DNA of 64,000 nucleotides. Source: Sphingobium fontiphilum. Lineage in GTDB: Bacteria > Pseudomonadota > Alphaproteobacteria > Sphingomonadales > Sphingomonadaceae. Under the pieces are notes generated by a model that saw only the letters and a list, made by a program, of their open reading frames with translations, was not told the origin of the DNA and did no database searches. The position numbers and the translations under genes were made by a program. How positions within the stretch are numbered: the first letter of the stretch is position 1; every line of letters begins with the position of its first letter. The stretch is taken from the NCBI RefSeq assembly GCF_014196635.1, contig NZ_JACIEB010000007.1, positions 118,571 through 182,570 of the forward strand, given 5' to 3'. Shown in pieces: positions 25,601 through 34,114 of this stretch.

Positions 25601-27288
25601 GCGACCACCACCTCCCGGAACATGCCGGCGGCCATATGGTAGAGCAGATGGCAGTGGAACGCCCAACGGCCCATCGCATCCGCCGTGACCCGGAAGCTCA
25701 CCCGCTGGGCCGGCTGGACCACCACGGTATGCTTGCGGACCTGGAAAGTGCCGTCCGGCGCTTCGACGTCGCTCCACATGCCGTGGAGGTGCATCGGATG
25801 GGCCATCATCGTATCGTTGACCAGGGTGATGCGCAGCCGCTCGTTCGGCTTGAAGTGAAGCGGCCGCGAGTCGTTGAGCTTGATCCCGTCGAGCGCCCAG
25901 ATGAACCGCTCCATATTGCCGTTGAGGTGGAGCTCGATCTCGCGTTCCGGCTCGCGCGGATCGGGATCTCCGGTCGGTGTCCTCAAGTCTGCCAGCGTCA
26001 GGACGCGCCATGATCGACCGCGCAAGCCCGCCCCCGGGTCGTCGAGATTGGCGCGAGGATAGTCGACGCGCATGTCGGTGTTCGCGCCATATTCGGTGCG
26101 GGCATGCCGGGCCTTGGGCGGCATCTCCGTCATGCCGTGCCCCGCATGTTCGCCGCCCATTGCGGTCATGGCGCCCATCATGTCGACGGGGTCGAGCCAG
26201 GGCCGCGCATCGAGCGCCGGCACGGGCGCGACCATGCCGGGCGCGGGCGCGATCGTGCCGCGGGCGAACCCCGTGCGGTCGATCGACTGGGCGAAGATCG
26301 TGCGGGCATCACCGTCCGGCATGGTGAACTCGACATCATAGGTCTCGCCGGGCCCGATCCGGAACTCCTCGACCGTCACCGGCACCACCGCCTGCCCGTC
26401 GGTCGAGACGATCGTGAGCGCGACACCGGGGATACGCACGTCGAAGAAGGTCGCCGTCCCGGCGCCGACGAAGCGGAGGCGAACATGCTCGCCCGGCGCG
26501 GCGATGGCGGTCCAGTTGCCCGCGGGCGTCGTCCCGTTCATGAGATAGGTGTAGGTCGCGGCGGAAATATCGCTGTAATCGGTCGGATTCATGCGCGACG
26601 TGTTCCACATTCGCCGGCGCTCGAGGGCCTTGCCAAGCCCCATCGAGCCGACGTCCTTGAGGAAGTCGCCTGCGGTCGGCTGCGCGAAATTGTAATAGCT
26701 GCTCAGCTTCTTGAGGTTCGTGAAGATCTGGAGCGGCGGCTCGTCCGACCAGTCGCTCAGCATGATCGTATAATCGCGGTCGGGAACAGAACCCGTCGGC
26801 ACCTTGGGATCGATGACGATCGCACCGTAAAGCCCGGTCTGCTCGGCGAGCGTGTGGGCATGATACCAGTAGGTCCCCGTCTGGCAAACCTCGAACCGGT
26901 AGGTAAAGGTCTCGCCCGGCGCGATGCCCGCGAAGCTGATGCCCGGGACGCCGTCCATTTCGGCGGGCAGGATGATCCCGTGCCAGTGGATGCTCGACAT
27001 TTCCTTGAGGCTGTTGCGAACCCGCAGCGTGACGGTGTCGCCCTCGCGCAGGCGCAAGACGGGTGCCGGGACCGCCCCGTTCACCGCCGTCGCGACCCGG
27101 CGCTTGCCGGTATAGTTGACCGGCAGCTCGGCGATCTCGAGGTCGAACTCGGTTCCGCGCAGTTCGCCGGCCGACGCGGAAAGGGATTTCGCCAGCAGCG
27201 CCGGAGCGAATCCGGCAACGCCTGCGCCGACCGCCAGCCCCTGGACGAAGCGGCGCCGCGCGATCGGGAAACTATGAAACGAGGGCAT
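25597..27288 (-). CDS. pcoA: Multicopper oxidase (CopA/PcoA family), second copy
   Basis: I take the ATG at 27288 (MPSFHSFPIARRRF) as start; an in-frame TTG lies six codons upstream. The 563-residue enzyme has a Tat signal (RRRFVQGLAVGAGVAGFAPALLA) and the four copper motifs HWHGIILP, YWYHAHTL, HPMHLHGMW and HCHLLYHMAAGM. The Met/His-rich insert of the first copy is nearly absent; only GMTEMPPKARHARTEYG remains. It begins 25 bases after the alcohol dehydrogenase stop and overlaps copB2, so it lies inside the ALDH-ADH-oxidase-copB2-MFS operon. The divergent insert suggests a somewhat different substrate or copper load. Confidence 0.9.
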   Translation of the reverse strand: MPSFHSFPIARRRFVQGLAVGAGVAGFAPALLAKSLSASAGELRGTEFDLEIAELPVNYTGKRRVATAVNGAVPAPVLRLREGDTVTLRVRNSLKEMSSIHWHGIILPAEMDGVPGISFAGIAPGETFTYRFEVCQTGTYWYHAHTLAEQTGLYGAIVIDPKVPTGSVPDRDYTIMLSDWSDEPPLQIFTNLKKLSSYYNFAQPTAGDFLKDVGSMGLGKALERRRMWNTSRMNPTDYSDISAATYTYLMNGTTPAGNWTAIAAPGEHVRLRFVGAGTATFFDVRIPGVALTIVSTDGQAVVPVTVEEFRIGPGETYDVEFTMPDGDARTIFAQSIDRTGFARGTIAPAPGMVAPVPALDARPWLDPVDMMGAMTAMGGEHAGHGMTEMPPKARHARTEYGANTDMRVDYPRANLDDPGAGLRGRSWRVLTLADLRTPTGDPDPREPEREIELHLNGNMERFIWALDGIKLNDSRPLHFKPNERLRITLVNDTMMAHPMHLHGMWSDVEAPDGTFQVRKHTVVVQPAQRVSFRVTADAMGRWAFHCHLLYHMAAGMFREVVVA

Positions 27289-27312
27289 GACCGTCGCTTT
27301 CGTCAAATATGG

Positions 27313-28338
27313 TCAGGCCAGATCGAGGACGATCCGCCCCTCGATGTCGCCATGGTGCATGCGCGCGAAAACATCGTTGATATTCTCGAGCTTCTCGGCG
27401 TGCACGGTTGCGTGGACCTTGCCTTCGCCGGCGAAGGCCAGCGCTTCTATGAGGTCGAGCCGGGTGCCGACGATCGATCCGCGTACCGTGATGCCGTTGA
27501 GCACGGTGTCGAAGATCGACAGCGGAAAATCGCCGGGCGGAAGGCCGTTGAGCGCCACCGTGCCGCCGCGCCGGACCATGCCCAGCGCCTGCTGGAAGGC
27601 CTTGGGCGATACCGCGGTGACGAGGACGCCCTGCGCACCGCCGATCGCCTTCTTGATGGCGACCGAAGGATCCTCGCCGCGTGCGTTGACGGTCAGCGCG
27701 GCCCCAAGGCGGGTTGCGAGCTCAAGCTTGCTATCGTCTATGTCGACCGCGGCAACGTTCATACCCATGGCGCGGGCATATTGCACCGCCATATGACCGA
27801 GACCGCCGATCCCGGAAACGACGACCCAATCGCCGGGCTTTGCCTCGGTAGCCTTCAGGCCCTTATAGACCGTGACGCCCGCGCAGAGGATCGGCGCGAT
27901 GTCGATGAAGTCGACATTGTCGGGAAGATGCCCAACATAGTTGGGATCGGCGAGGACATATTCCGCGAAGCTGCCGTTGACCGAATAGCCGGTATTCTGC
28001 TGGAGTTCGCACAGCGTCTCCCAGCCGCCCAGGCAATGCACGCAATGGCCGCAGGCGGTGTAGAGCCAGGGAACGCCGACCCGGTCGCCTTCCTTGACAT
28101 GGGTGACGCCCGATCCGACGGCGGCGACATGACCGACGCCCTCGTGCCCGGGAATGAACGGCGGATTGGGCTTCACCGGCCAGTCGCCCTCGGCCGCGTG
28201 CAGATCGGTATGGCACACGCCGGTTGCTGCGATCTTGACGAGGATCTGGCCGGGGCCGACTTCGGGGATCGGCGCCTCTTCGATCACGAGCGGCTTGCCG
28301 AATTCGCGGACGACGGCCGCCTTCATGGTTTTCGCCAT
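27313..28338 (-). CDS. adhP: Zinc-dependent alcohol dehydrogenase (AdhP type)
   Basis: The ATG at 28338 ([10 protein letters not shown]) has GGAGAAGAAG just upstream; product 341 residues, normal for AdhP. The catalytic zinc motifs [15 protein letters not shown] and GHEGVGHV are present, the structural zinc site is [15 protein letters not shown], and the NAD-binding fold has [13 protein letters not shown]. It oxidises short-chain alcohols to aldehydes with NAD. The aldehyde dehydrogenase 25 bases upstream forms an obvious pair with it. Its presence in one transcript with copper genes is unusual. Confidence 0.9.
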   Translation of the reverse strand: MAKTMKAAVVREFGKPLVIEEAPIPEVGPGQILVKIAATGVCHTDLHAAEGDWPVKPNPPFIPGHEGVGHVAAVGSGVTHVKEGDRVGVPWLYTACGHCVHCLGGWETLCELQQNTGYSVNGSFAEYVLADPNYVGHLPDNVDFIDIAPILCAGVTVYKGLKATEAKPGDWVVVSGIGGLGHMAVQYARAMGMNVAAVDIDDSKLELATRLGAALTVNARGEDPSVAIKKAIGGAQGVLVTAVSPKAFQQALGMVRRGGTVALNGLPPGDFPLSIFDTVLNGITVRGSIVGTRLDLIEALAFAGEGKVHATVHAEKLENINDVFARMHHGDIEGRIVLDLA

Positions 28339-28363
28339 GTCTTCTTCTCCTACTGCGAGGGTG

Positions 28364-29884
28364 TCAGAACAGGCCGAGCGCATGCTCGTCATAGGAGACA
28401 AGCAGGTTCTTGGTCTGCTGGTAATGGTCGAGCATCATCTTGTGGTTCTCGCGCCCGAACCCCGACGCCTTGTAGCCGCCGAAGGCGGCGTGGGCGGGAT
28501 ACTGATGATAGCAGTTGGTCCAGACTCTCCCGGCCTGGATCGCGCGGCCGAGACGGTATGCGCTGTTTCCGTTACGCGTCCAGACGCCCGCGCCGAGGCC
28601 ATAGGCCGTGTCGTTGGCAATCGCGATCGCCTCCTCGGCGGTCTTGAACCGCGTCACCGAGAGAACCGGCCCGAAGATTTCCTCCTGGAAGATCCTCATG
28701 CGGTTCTCGCCGACGAACACGGTCGGCTGCACGAAATAACCCTGGTCGAACTCGCCGCCGGGAAGCGCTCTGGCACCGCCGGTCAGGCATTGCGCGCCTT
28801 CGGCCTTGCCGATCTCGATATAGCCCAAAATCTTGCGAAGCTGGTCCTCGGATGCCTGGGCGCCGACCTGGATCGAGGGATCGAGCGGGTCGCCCTGGCG
28901 GATCGCTGCGACGCGCGCCACCGCGCGCTCCATGAAGCGGTCGAAGATCGATTCATGGATGAGCGCGCGCGAGGGACAGGTGCAGACCTCGCCCTTGTTG
29001 AAGGCGAACAGCGTGAAGCCCTCGAGCGCCTTGTCAAAGAAGCTGTCGTCCTCATCAAGGACGTCTGCCATGAAGATGTTAGGCGACTTGCCGCCAAGCT
29101 CCATCGTCTGCGGGATGAGATGATCGGCGGCGGCGTGCATGATCTGCTTGCCGGTGACGGTCTCGCCGGTGAAGGAGACCTTGGCGATGCGCGGATTGGC
29201 GGCGATCGCCTGACCTACGGTTCGCCCCGGACCGGTCACGACGTTGAGCACGCCGGGCGGCAGGATGTCGGCGGTGAGCTCGGCGAGCATCATCAGCGTC
29301 AAGGGCGTCTGGGACGCGGGCTTGATGACCGTGCAGTTGCCTGCAGCAAGCGCCGGCGCGATCTTCCAGGCCGCCATCAGCAGCGGGAAATTCCACGGGA
29401 TGATCTGGCCGACCACGCCCAGCGGTTCGCGGAAATGATAGGCGATCGTATTGGCATCGATCGTCGAGATCGCGCCCTCCTCCGCCCGGATGCAGCCGGC
29501 GAAGTAGCGGAAATGATCGATTGCCAGCGGGACGTCAGCGGCGCGCGTTTCGCGGATCGGCTTGCCGTTGTCGATCGTCTCGGCGAGCGCTAGCAGCTCC
29601 AGATTATCTTCCAGCCGGTCCGCGATCCGGTTGAGCAGCCGGGCGCGTTCGGCCGGCGAGAGCCTGGCCCACTGATGCTTGGCAGCGTGCGCCGCATCGA
29701 GCGCGCGCTCGACATCTTCCGGGCTTGAAAGCGCGAACTCGGCGATCACGGCGCCGTTGATCGGGCTCGTGTCCGTGAAATATTCGCCCGTGGCGGGAGC
29801 GCTCCAGCGGCCGCCGATAAAATTGTCATACCGATGCCGGAACGACGGTGCGGCATTGATGGTCCCGATCGCTTTCTCGTACAT
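28364..29884 (-). CDS. NAD-dependent aldehyde dehydrogenase
   Basis: This 506-residue enzyme oxidises aldehydes to acids. The key motifs are all present: NAD-binding [11 protein letters not shown], catalytic Glu in [10 protein letters not shown], catalytic Cys in [14 protein letters not shown], and the C-terminal [11 protein letters not shown]. Length and the CTC active-site context match the ExaC/AldB-type group that often pairs with alcohol dehydrogenases. It is the first gene of the minus-strand operon, with a 242-base upstream gap (29885-30126) in which I see no recognisable operator. Confidence 0.9.
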   Translation of the reverse strand: MYEKAIGTINAAPSFRHRYDNFIGGRWSAPATGEYFTDTSPINGAVIAEFALSSPEDVERALDAAHAAKHQWARLSPAERARLLNRIADRLEDNLELLALAETIDNGKPIRETRAADVPLAIDHFRYFAGCIRAEEGAISTIDANTIAYHFREPLGVVGQIIPWNFPLLMAAWKIAPALAAGNCTVIKPASQTPLTLMMLAELTADILPPGVLNVVTGPGRTVGQAIAANPRIAKVSFTGETVTGKQIMHAAADHLIPQTMELGGKSPNIFMADVLDEDDSFFDKALEGFTLFAFNKGEVCTCPSRALIHESIFDRFMERAVARVAAIRQGDPLDPSIQVGAQASEDQLRKILGYIEIGKAEGAQCLTGGARALPGGEFDQGYFVQPTVFVGENRMRIFQEEIFGPVLSVTRFKTAEEAIAIANDTAYGLGAGVWTRNGNSAYRLGRAIQAGRVWTNCYHQYPAHAAFGGYKASGFGRENHKMMLDHYQQTKNLLVSYDEHALGLF

Positions 29885-30126
29885 CGCCTGTCTCCATCTC
29901 CATCGGCGCTTGATGGAGTAGACCCTCCGGCAAGCCGTCCTATAAGTAAGTTCCGCAGGAACCAGTCGGATGCCGCGCTAGCAAGATGAGGCATCAAAGA
30001 TGACTGAAGAGCCGACGCGTCTCATTGAATTACGGACGGTATATTCGTGAGCGCAGACAAATGGTTCGCGGCCACGCTATCGGCGTTCTTAAATGCACCC
30101 CGATCACTTGGCGGTCATCGTGTACG

Positions 30127-30456
30127 CTATGAGGTACTACGCTTCAGCCTGACCCAGTCGTCCTTCAGCGGCGTGCCATTAGTGACCTGGAAGTGCGCGA
30201 AATAATCGTCGAAGACCTGGTCGACCTGGACATGGCCGACCATGCAGCGATGACGGGGCGTGGCATGGTAGACTTCGAGGATCTGCCCTACCTGCGCACC
30301 ATCGGCCTGGCCGCCGCAGGCGACCTCGCCGCCCGCATACATTCGGACGATCTTGTCCCGCATGAAGAAGCTATGGCCGACGCCCTGCGCGAGGAGCGGC
30401 GTGCTACTGAACAGCAGAAGGCTTATTGTAGCGCCAATGCTCAGATGTTTCCGCAT
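30127..30456 (-). CDS. Secreted protein of a three-paralog family, member 1
   Basis: This 109-residue protein has a signal peptide ending in LLAQ and a mature part starting GVGHSFFMRDKIV. Two other proteins in the window (37284-37637 and 37741-38100) share the frame G-x-GH-x-FMR, DGAxVGQxLxVY, VGHVxVxxIxDDxFAH and GTPxKxD. A single Cys lies mid-protein. The family was not recognised; conserved His and the copper context suggest periplasmic metal handling. Member 1 is the most divergent, lacking the PVxGGSYKG-like loop. Confidence 0.6.
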   Translation of the reverse strand: MRKHLSIGATISLLLFSSTPLLAQGVGHSFFMRDKIVRMYAGGEVACGGQADGAQVGQILEVYHATPRHRCMVGHVQVDQVFDDYFAHFQVTNGTPLKDDWVRLKRSTS

Positions 30457-30545
30457 CGCCGTCTCTCCCCCTCTCGCGACGGACGCCTGCTTCCCGGGAA
30501 TGGTGACCGGGGAAGACGGCGAACCGTCTGCATTGTCAAAGAACT

Positions 30546-30572
30546 GGCCCGCCGCGGGGGCGGCGGCGGGCC
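30546..30572 (-). terminator. Hairpin after the Met/His-rich gene
   Basis: A perfect 10-bp stem (GGCCCGCCGC with its complement) and a 7-base loop lie 38 bases past the stop of the minus-strand gene at 30610-31008. The tract after the stem on the minus strand is only partly T-rich (AGTTCTTT), so it may be a weak intrinsic terminator. The same stem core recurs at 31235-31264. Confidence 0.45.
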
Positions 30573-30609
30573 CTCAGCCCCCGGGGTTTTGTTCTCGGGG
30601 CTGGAAACC

Positions 30610-31008
30610 TCACATGTGGCTCATCGGCTTGTCGGCCATGGGCTTGGGGGCCTTCTTCTTGGGGGCCGGCTTCGCCTTTTTCATCGGCATCTCACAGCAG
30701 CCGCTCGCCGGCTTGTCGGCCATGCCCGATCCATTCGCCGCGGCGGATCCGCTGGACGTGCCTGCCATGCCGGGCATGCCCTGCTGTCCCTGTTGCTTCT
30801 GCATGCCGGACTGATGATCCTGCATCATCTGGTCGTGCATCTGCTGCCCGCCATGATCCATGCCCTGCTGGTGAGGATGAGACGGCGATGGCGTCGGCTG
30901 GGCGGCAGGGGGCGGCGTCGCGGGCGCCGACTGGGCCAGACCCGTGCCGGTGAGGGTCAAGGTCGCCAAGCAGCTGACCGCGGCGGTGAAAAGCGTCGTC
31001 TTTCGCAT
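30610..31008 (-). CDS. Small secreted Met/His/Lys-rich protein
   Basis: The ATG at 31008 gives 132 residues with a signal peptide (LTLTGTGLAQ). The mature part is of low complexity: Pro-rich linker, then Met/His/Gln (MDHGGQQMHDQMMQDHQSGM), a CCEMPMKKAKPAPKKK segment, and Met-rich ends. It resembles metal-buffering secreted peptides but belongs to no family I recognise. A TTACGTATACAG motif lies about 90 bases upstream, shared with the similar gene at 31353-31643. Confidence 0.6.
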   Translation of the reverse strand: MRKTTLFTAAVSCLATLTLTGTGLAQSAPATPPPAAQPTPSPSHPHQQGMDHGGQQMHDQMMQDHQSGMQKQQGQQGMPGMAGTSSGSAAANGSGMADKPASGCCEMPMKKAKPAPKKKAPKPMADKPMSHM

Positions 31009-31097
31009 TGAAGGTCTCCGAAATGTTGTCCCTCTTGCCCGATCGAGGTTCCGATCCCGGCAATTCCGGCACTGCAATGCTGCAAACGGGATCTACT

Positions 31098-31109
31098 CTG
31101 TATACGTAA
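31098..31109 (-). promoter_or_regulatory. Shared 12-base motif TTACGTATACAG, copy 1
   Basis: On the minus strand the block TTCG-N-A-NN-TTACGTATACAG ends about 90 bases before the gene at 30610-31008. The same block precedes the gene at 31353-31643. Function unknown; it could be a -10 region with an operator around the GTATAC palindrome. Confidence 0.4.
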
Positions 31110-31234
31110 GTTACGAATCCGGCTCGATCAGCAGTGGTACTCGCTGGTTTACGCGGGTTGGATCATGGTGTCCGGGGTCAAGCAACTGCATGCCCGCGAC
31201 CGGTCTTGCTGGTTCAGACCAGCCATAAAGGCAA

Positions 31235-31264
31235 TTGGCCCGCCGTGGGGGAACGGCGGGCCAA
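31235..31264 (-). terminator. Intrinsic-terminator-like hairpin after the 31353-31643 gene
   Basis: A perfect 12-bp stem (TTGGCCCGCCGT with its complement) and a six-base loop lie about 90 bases past the stop of the minus-strand gene. Its stem core GGCCCGCCG is the same as in the hairpin at 30546-30572, suggesting that the two gene units arose by duplication. Confidence 0.5.
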
Positions 31265-31352
31265 AGCTTCGGCCGAACCATGCAGCTCAACTGCCCGTCA
31301 CGGCTGTGGGCCAGCGGTCAACCCTGTCGCCGAACCTGGCTTCTTTGCCGGT

Positions 31353-31643
31353 TCAGCAACCGCCACGCGACATCCGCGACATGCCGGAGGCGCCATCCTG
31401 GTCCCGCGAGCCCTGCATCGCCATCCGATGCCCCTGCATCATCTGGCCGTGCATCTGTTCCTTGCCATGCCGCATGCCCTGCATGTGGGCGGTATCGGGT
31501 TGGGCGGGCGCCGGCTTGGCCTTGAGGGTCTCCTCAAGATCAGGCATGCCCGGCGGCATTCCGTCGGCGAGAACAGGCCCGGCGCCGACGGCAAGGATGC
31601 CGAGAGCTGCGAGCGAAACGATAACTGCCGTCTTTTTGCGCAA
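31353..31643 (-). CDS. Small secreted Met/His-rich protein
   Basis: This 96-residue protein has a signal peptide (IVSLAALGILAVGAGPVLA) and a mature part rich in Met and His (HMQGMRHGKEQMHGQMMQGH) with a single C-terminal Cys. It resembles the neighbour at 30610-31008 in start (MRK), composition, upstream motif and downstream hairpin. I infer a duplicated unit for periplasmic copper or silver buffering; no named family was recognised. Confidence 0.6.
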   Translation of the reverse strand: MRKKTAVIVSLAALGILAVGAGPVLADGMPPGMPDLEETLKAKPAPAQPDTAHMQGMRHGKEQMHGQMMQGHRMAMQGSRDQDGASGMSRMSRGGC

Positions 31644-31749
31644 GTATCCATTCCTTCACGTCTGGGTTTTCGGTTCGACCGGGCAGATGCCCGGTCGACT
31701 GTCGCTCCTCTCGGAGCTTGCCCGTGAAATGGTGTCGCCTTCGGCCTAG

Positions 31750-31761
31750 CTGTATACGTAA
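31750..31761 (-). promoter_or_regulatory. Shared 12-base motif TTACGTATACAG, copy 2
   Basis: The minus-strand motif lies about 107 bases before the gene at 31353-31643, in the gap after the Csp gene. It keeps the extended form TTCG-N-A-NN-TTACGTATACAG seen at copy 1. A ten-base match (ACGTATACAG) also occurs at 57644-57653 on the plus strand. Confidence 0.4.
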
Positions 31762-31778
31762 TATGCGAAGCCCGCCGC

Positions 31779-32222
31779 TCAGCCGGCCATATCCGCCATC
31801 ATCCGGCAACTTGCGGCGCACTCCTTACAGGTAGCCGAACAACGAGCCATCTGCTGGTCCTCGGAATGACGGAGGCATTCCTGCGCGCATCGCTCGCAGG
31901 TCTCGGCGCAGGCGCGGCACAGGATCCGGTGGAAGGAGGATTGCCGCAGCATGGAGTTCGCCGTCGTCTGGCATATCTCGGCGCAGTCGGTCAGCATCGC
32001 GATCAGTGCGGCCGTCGCCAGAGCACCGCCCTGCTTCGTCAAATTGGTTGCAGTCTCCAGGCACATGCGGTGCGACGTGATGCATTGATCGACGCAGTCC
32101 GACATGGGCATCGCCATCCCCTCCATTGAACGGTGCTGCGCCGCCGCCGGAGCGGCCATCGCACCGGCCACCGCTAGGCCGGCGCCCGCCATCAGCAATT
32201 CGCGTCTTTCGATCATCATCAT
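31779..32222 (-). CDS. Four-helix-bundle copper storage protein (Csp1-like)
   Basis: This 147-residue protein has a Tat-like signal (ERRELLMAGAGLAVAGAMAAPAAAQ) and a mature part with 14 cysteines, mostly in C-x3-C or C-x2-C spacing on predicted helices (DCVDQC, CRACAETCERCAQEC, CSATCKEC). This fits the Csp1 fold, where many Cys line the inside of a four-helix bundle and bind over a dozen Cu(I). Secreted Csp1 was described in methanotrophs. It is the last gene of the overlapping operon with the electron-transfer proteins (start overlaps the DUF1622 stop by four bases), suggesting coupled copper reduction and storage. Confidence 0.82.
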   Translation of the reverse strand: MMMIERRELLMAGAGLAVAGAMAAPAAAQHRSMEGMAMPMSDCVDQCITSHRMCLETATNLTKQGGALATAALIAMLTDCAEICQTTANSMLRQSSFHRILCRACAETCERCAQECLRHSEDQQMARCSATCKECAASCRMMADMAG

Positions 32223-32680
32223 GCTCCCATCTGCTCTTTCACCGCTGGCGTTCCACCTCGGGACGCTGCGTCAGTCTTCGGCGACGAACCATCCGATGCG
32301 TCGCGCGCCTTCTCCCGCGCCATCCGGGTTTCCTCCCACGGCCAATGGCCGTTGATTTCGACCCCGAGCGAGATGCTGAGGAAAGTGCGGACCAGCACGA
32401 GACCGGCAAGCACGATGAGATCATCGAGCGTGGGGTTAATCACCAGCGACTTGACGATGTCGCCCGCGACCAGGAATTCGAGACCGAGCAAAATGCTGCG
32501 GCCTAGGGCGGAGCGGAACGCACTATAGGCTTCCGTCCGATCGCCAGCCCTTGCCCGCCTTGCAAACAGCACCGTCGCCAACGCAGCGCCGACGAGGATC
32601 GTCAGCGTCCCCGCGAGCTCGAGACCGATCACCGCGAACCGGAAGAAGGCGCTCAGCCATCCCGCTTCAATGGTGATCAT
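32219..32680 (-). CDS. DUF1622 membrane protein
   Basis: The ATG at 32680 (MITIEAGWLSAFFRF) gives 153 residues and overlaps the end of the cytochrome gene by 14 bases. Three membrane segments are evident (FAVIGLELAGTLTILVGAALATVLFA, LLGLEFLVAGDIVKSLVI, LIVLAGLVLVRTFLSISLGVEI), which together match DUF1622. A hydrophilic C-terminal tail follows. Function is unknown. Tight overlap on both sides places it in the electron-transfer/copper-storage operon. Confidence 0.75.
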   Translation of the reverse strand: MITIEAGWLSAFFRFAVIGLELAGTLTILVGAALATVLFARRARAGDRTEAYSAFRSALGRSILLGLEFLVAGDIVKSLVINPTLDDLIVLAGLVLVRTFLSISLGVEINGHWPWEETRMAREKARDASDGSSPKTDAASRGGTPAVKEQMGA

Positions 32681-33389
32681 ACCAGCCTCGCCGGCGGATA
32701 TTGTTGAAGCTGTCGGTCGTGTGGCAGGCGTAGCATTGGTCGACGCGCGCCTTCCTGCCGGCGGCACGCTCCGAGACCATGCTGAAATGCTCCATGAAAT
32801 GGCTTGGAGGCGCCTTGTGGCACTCGGAGCATTCGGTCGAATTGACCGACGGATGCCGGTAGTTCGCGATTTTCCAACTGTCGGTCTTGTGGCAGCTCGC
32901 GCAATCGGTGCCGAACAGTCCCTGGTGGGGATCGCGGTAGGAGTGGCAGCTCGCGCAGTTCAACCCGGCTTCGGGCGAGAAACCATGCGGATTGACCGCC
33001 GACCCGTCGAGGGGCTGCCGGAATAGCTTCGGGTCGAGCAGCGCTGCATGATTCATGCGGATGATGCCGCGATCGCCCTCATGCTCGACATGGCAGGATG
33101 TGCACTCGGTCGCGCGGGCATGGAACTGCGTCGATTGCTTGGAGCCGAAATCGGTTCCGGCATGGCAGGTCAGGCACGTCGTGGTTTCCACGCCCTTGCC
33201 CGGCGTATGACAGGCGGTGCATTGGCCGGCGAACGCCTGGTGGGCGCTCGACAGCGGACCCGGCGCCACGAGCCGCGCGACCAACCCCGCATCGGCCGGC
33301 GCGCTCGATCGCATCCGAACCGGAATCGCGATCACGATCGCCAGCAGGGCCGCGATGAACACGGCATAGAGGAGGCGTTGCCATCTCAT
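32667..33389 (-). CDS. Membrane-anchored heptaheme cytochrome c
   Basis: The ATG at 33389 gives 240 residues and overlaps the membrane-protein stop by four bases. A single N-terminal membrane anchor (LLYAVFIAALLAIVIAIPV) is followed by a periplasmic domain with seven CXXCH heme motifs: CTACH, CLTCH, CTSCH, CASCH, CASCH, CSECH and CYACH. Many further His residues could be distal heme ligands. It resembles cytochrome c3/NapC-type or tetraheme-derived electron carriers, not a known terminal enzyme. With the upstream b-type protein and FAD/2Fe-2S reductase it would carry electrons into the periplasm, possibly to Cu(II). Confidence 0.85.
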   Translation of the reverse strand: MRWQRLLYAVFIAALLAIVIAIPVRMRSSAPADAGLVARLVAPGPLSSAHQAFAGQCTACHTPGKGVETTTCLTCHAGTDFGSKQSTQFHARATECTSCHVEHEGDRGIIRMNHAALLDPKLFRQPLDGSAVNPHGFSPEAGLNCASCHSYRDPHQGLFGTDCASCHKTDSWKIANYRHPSVNSTECSECHKAPPSHFMEHFSMVSERAAGRKARVDQCYACHTTDSFNNIRRRGWYDHH

Positions 33390-34114
33390 AGCCAGCGCAG
33401 CCCGAAATAGATCGCGGCGCCCACGTGGAGCGCCAGCAGCGCATAGATGAGACAGGCCAGAAGGATGTGCAGGAGCCGCCATTTGGCGAACAGCGCGTTC
33501 GTCGCCTCTTCAGCCCGGATCGCAAATTCGGTGTCGGTGAGCGCCGCCGCGAGCGCCTCCCTGTCCTCGGGCAAGTCGACGGCCGGTGCGTCGCCCGCGA
33601 CGAAGAAATAACGCTTCCAGCCCGACAGCGGCGCCTTGGTCCCAGCTGTTGCAGGTGGCGGGGCCGGCTCGTCGAGAAAGGCGGACCGCAGGGAAGCCAG
33701 CTCCGACTTGCGGCCTCTCAGCGCCTTGGCGATCTGGGCGAGGAGATAGCGGCCGATATACCCGGTGATGACTGTCATCAACAGGATAACGGTGAGGAGC
33801 AGGCCGACCGGGCTTTCGAACTTATGCGCGGCGTGCACCAGTCCCAGGATCGGCGCGAGCACGCCGGCATAGATGTGGATGGCGAGCAAGGTCGGCTTGC
33901 TCACGACATGCGAGAGTCCCTTGTCGACCCATTTGATATGCTTGGCTGCTACATAGGGAAGCGTCAGCACCATCAGCACCAGCGCCGCGATGCCGATGAT
34001 CCCGCCCGCGAGACTGCCCGGAAACCGGGGCGAGACATGCACGAGATAGCCGAGCGGAAACAGCAGCAGAAAAGCGACCAGCAGGCCGACGATGAGGTCG
34101 CCCCGCTCGCGCAT
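33386..34114 (-). CDS. Membrane protein with candidate b-heme histidines
   Basis: This 242-residue protein has about four or five membrane helices. Possible b-type heme ligands are His residues in LLAIHIYAGVLAPILGLVHAAHKF, in the middle, and in LLHILLACLIYALLALHVG near the C-terminus, with a GYIGRYLL segment between. The pattern suggests a cytochrome b561/ferric-reductase-like electron carrier. It follows the reductase gene with a one-base TGATG overlap and overlaps the cytochrome c gene, so the three are translated as a unit. I cannot assign a named family. Confidence 0.6.
   Translation of the reverse strand: MRERGDLIVGLLVAFLLLFPLGYLVHVSPRFPGSLAGGIIGIAALVLMVLTLPYVAAKHIKWVDKGLSHVVSKPTLLAIHIYAGVLAPILGLVHAAHKFESPVGLLLTVILLMTVITGYIGRYLLAQIAKALRGRKSELASLRSAFLDEPAPPPATAGTKAPLSGWKRYFFVAGDAPAVDLPEDREALAAALTDTEFAIRAEEATNALFAKWRLLHILLACLIYALLALHVGAAIYFGLRWL

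Noticed and set aside
26104..28647. 847-codon plus-strand frame opposite the multicopper oxidase, ADH and ALDH genes
   Set aside because: A long antisense frame is expected in high-GC DNA; the minus-strand genes carry all the enzyme motifs.
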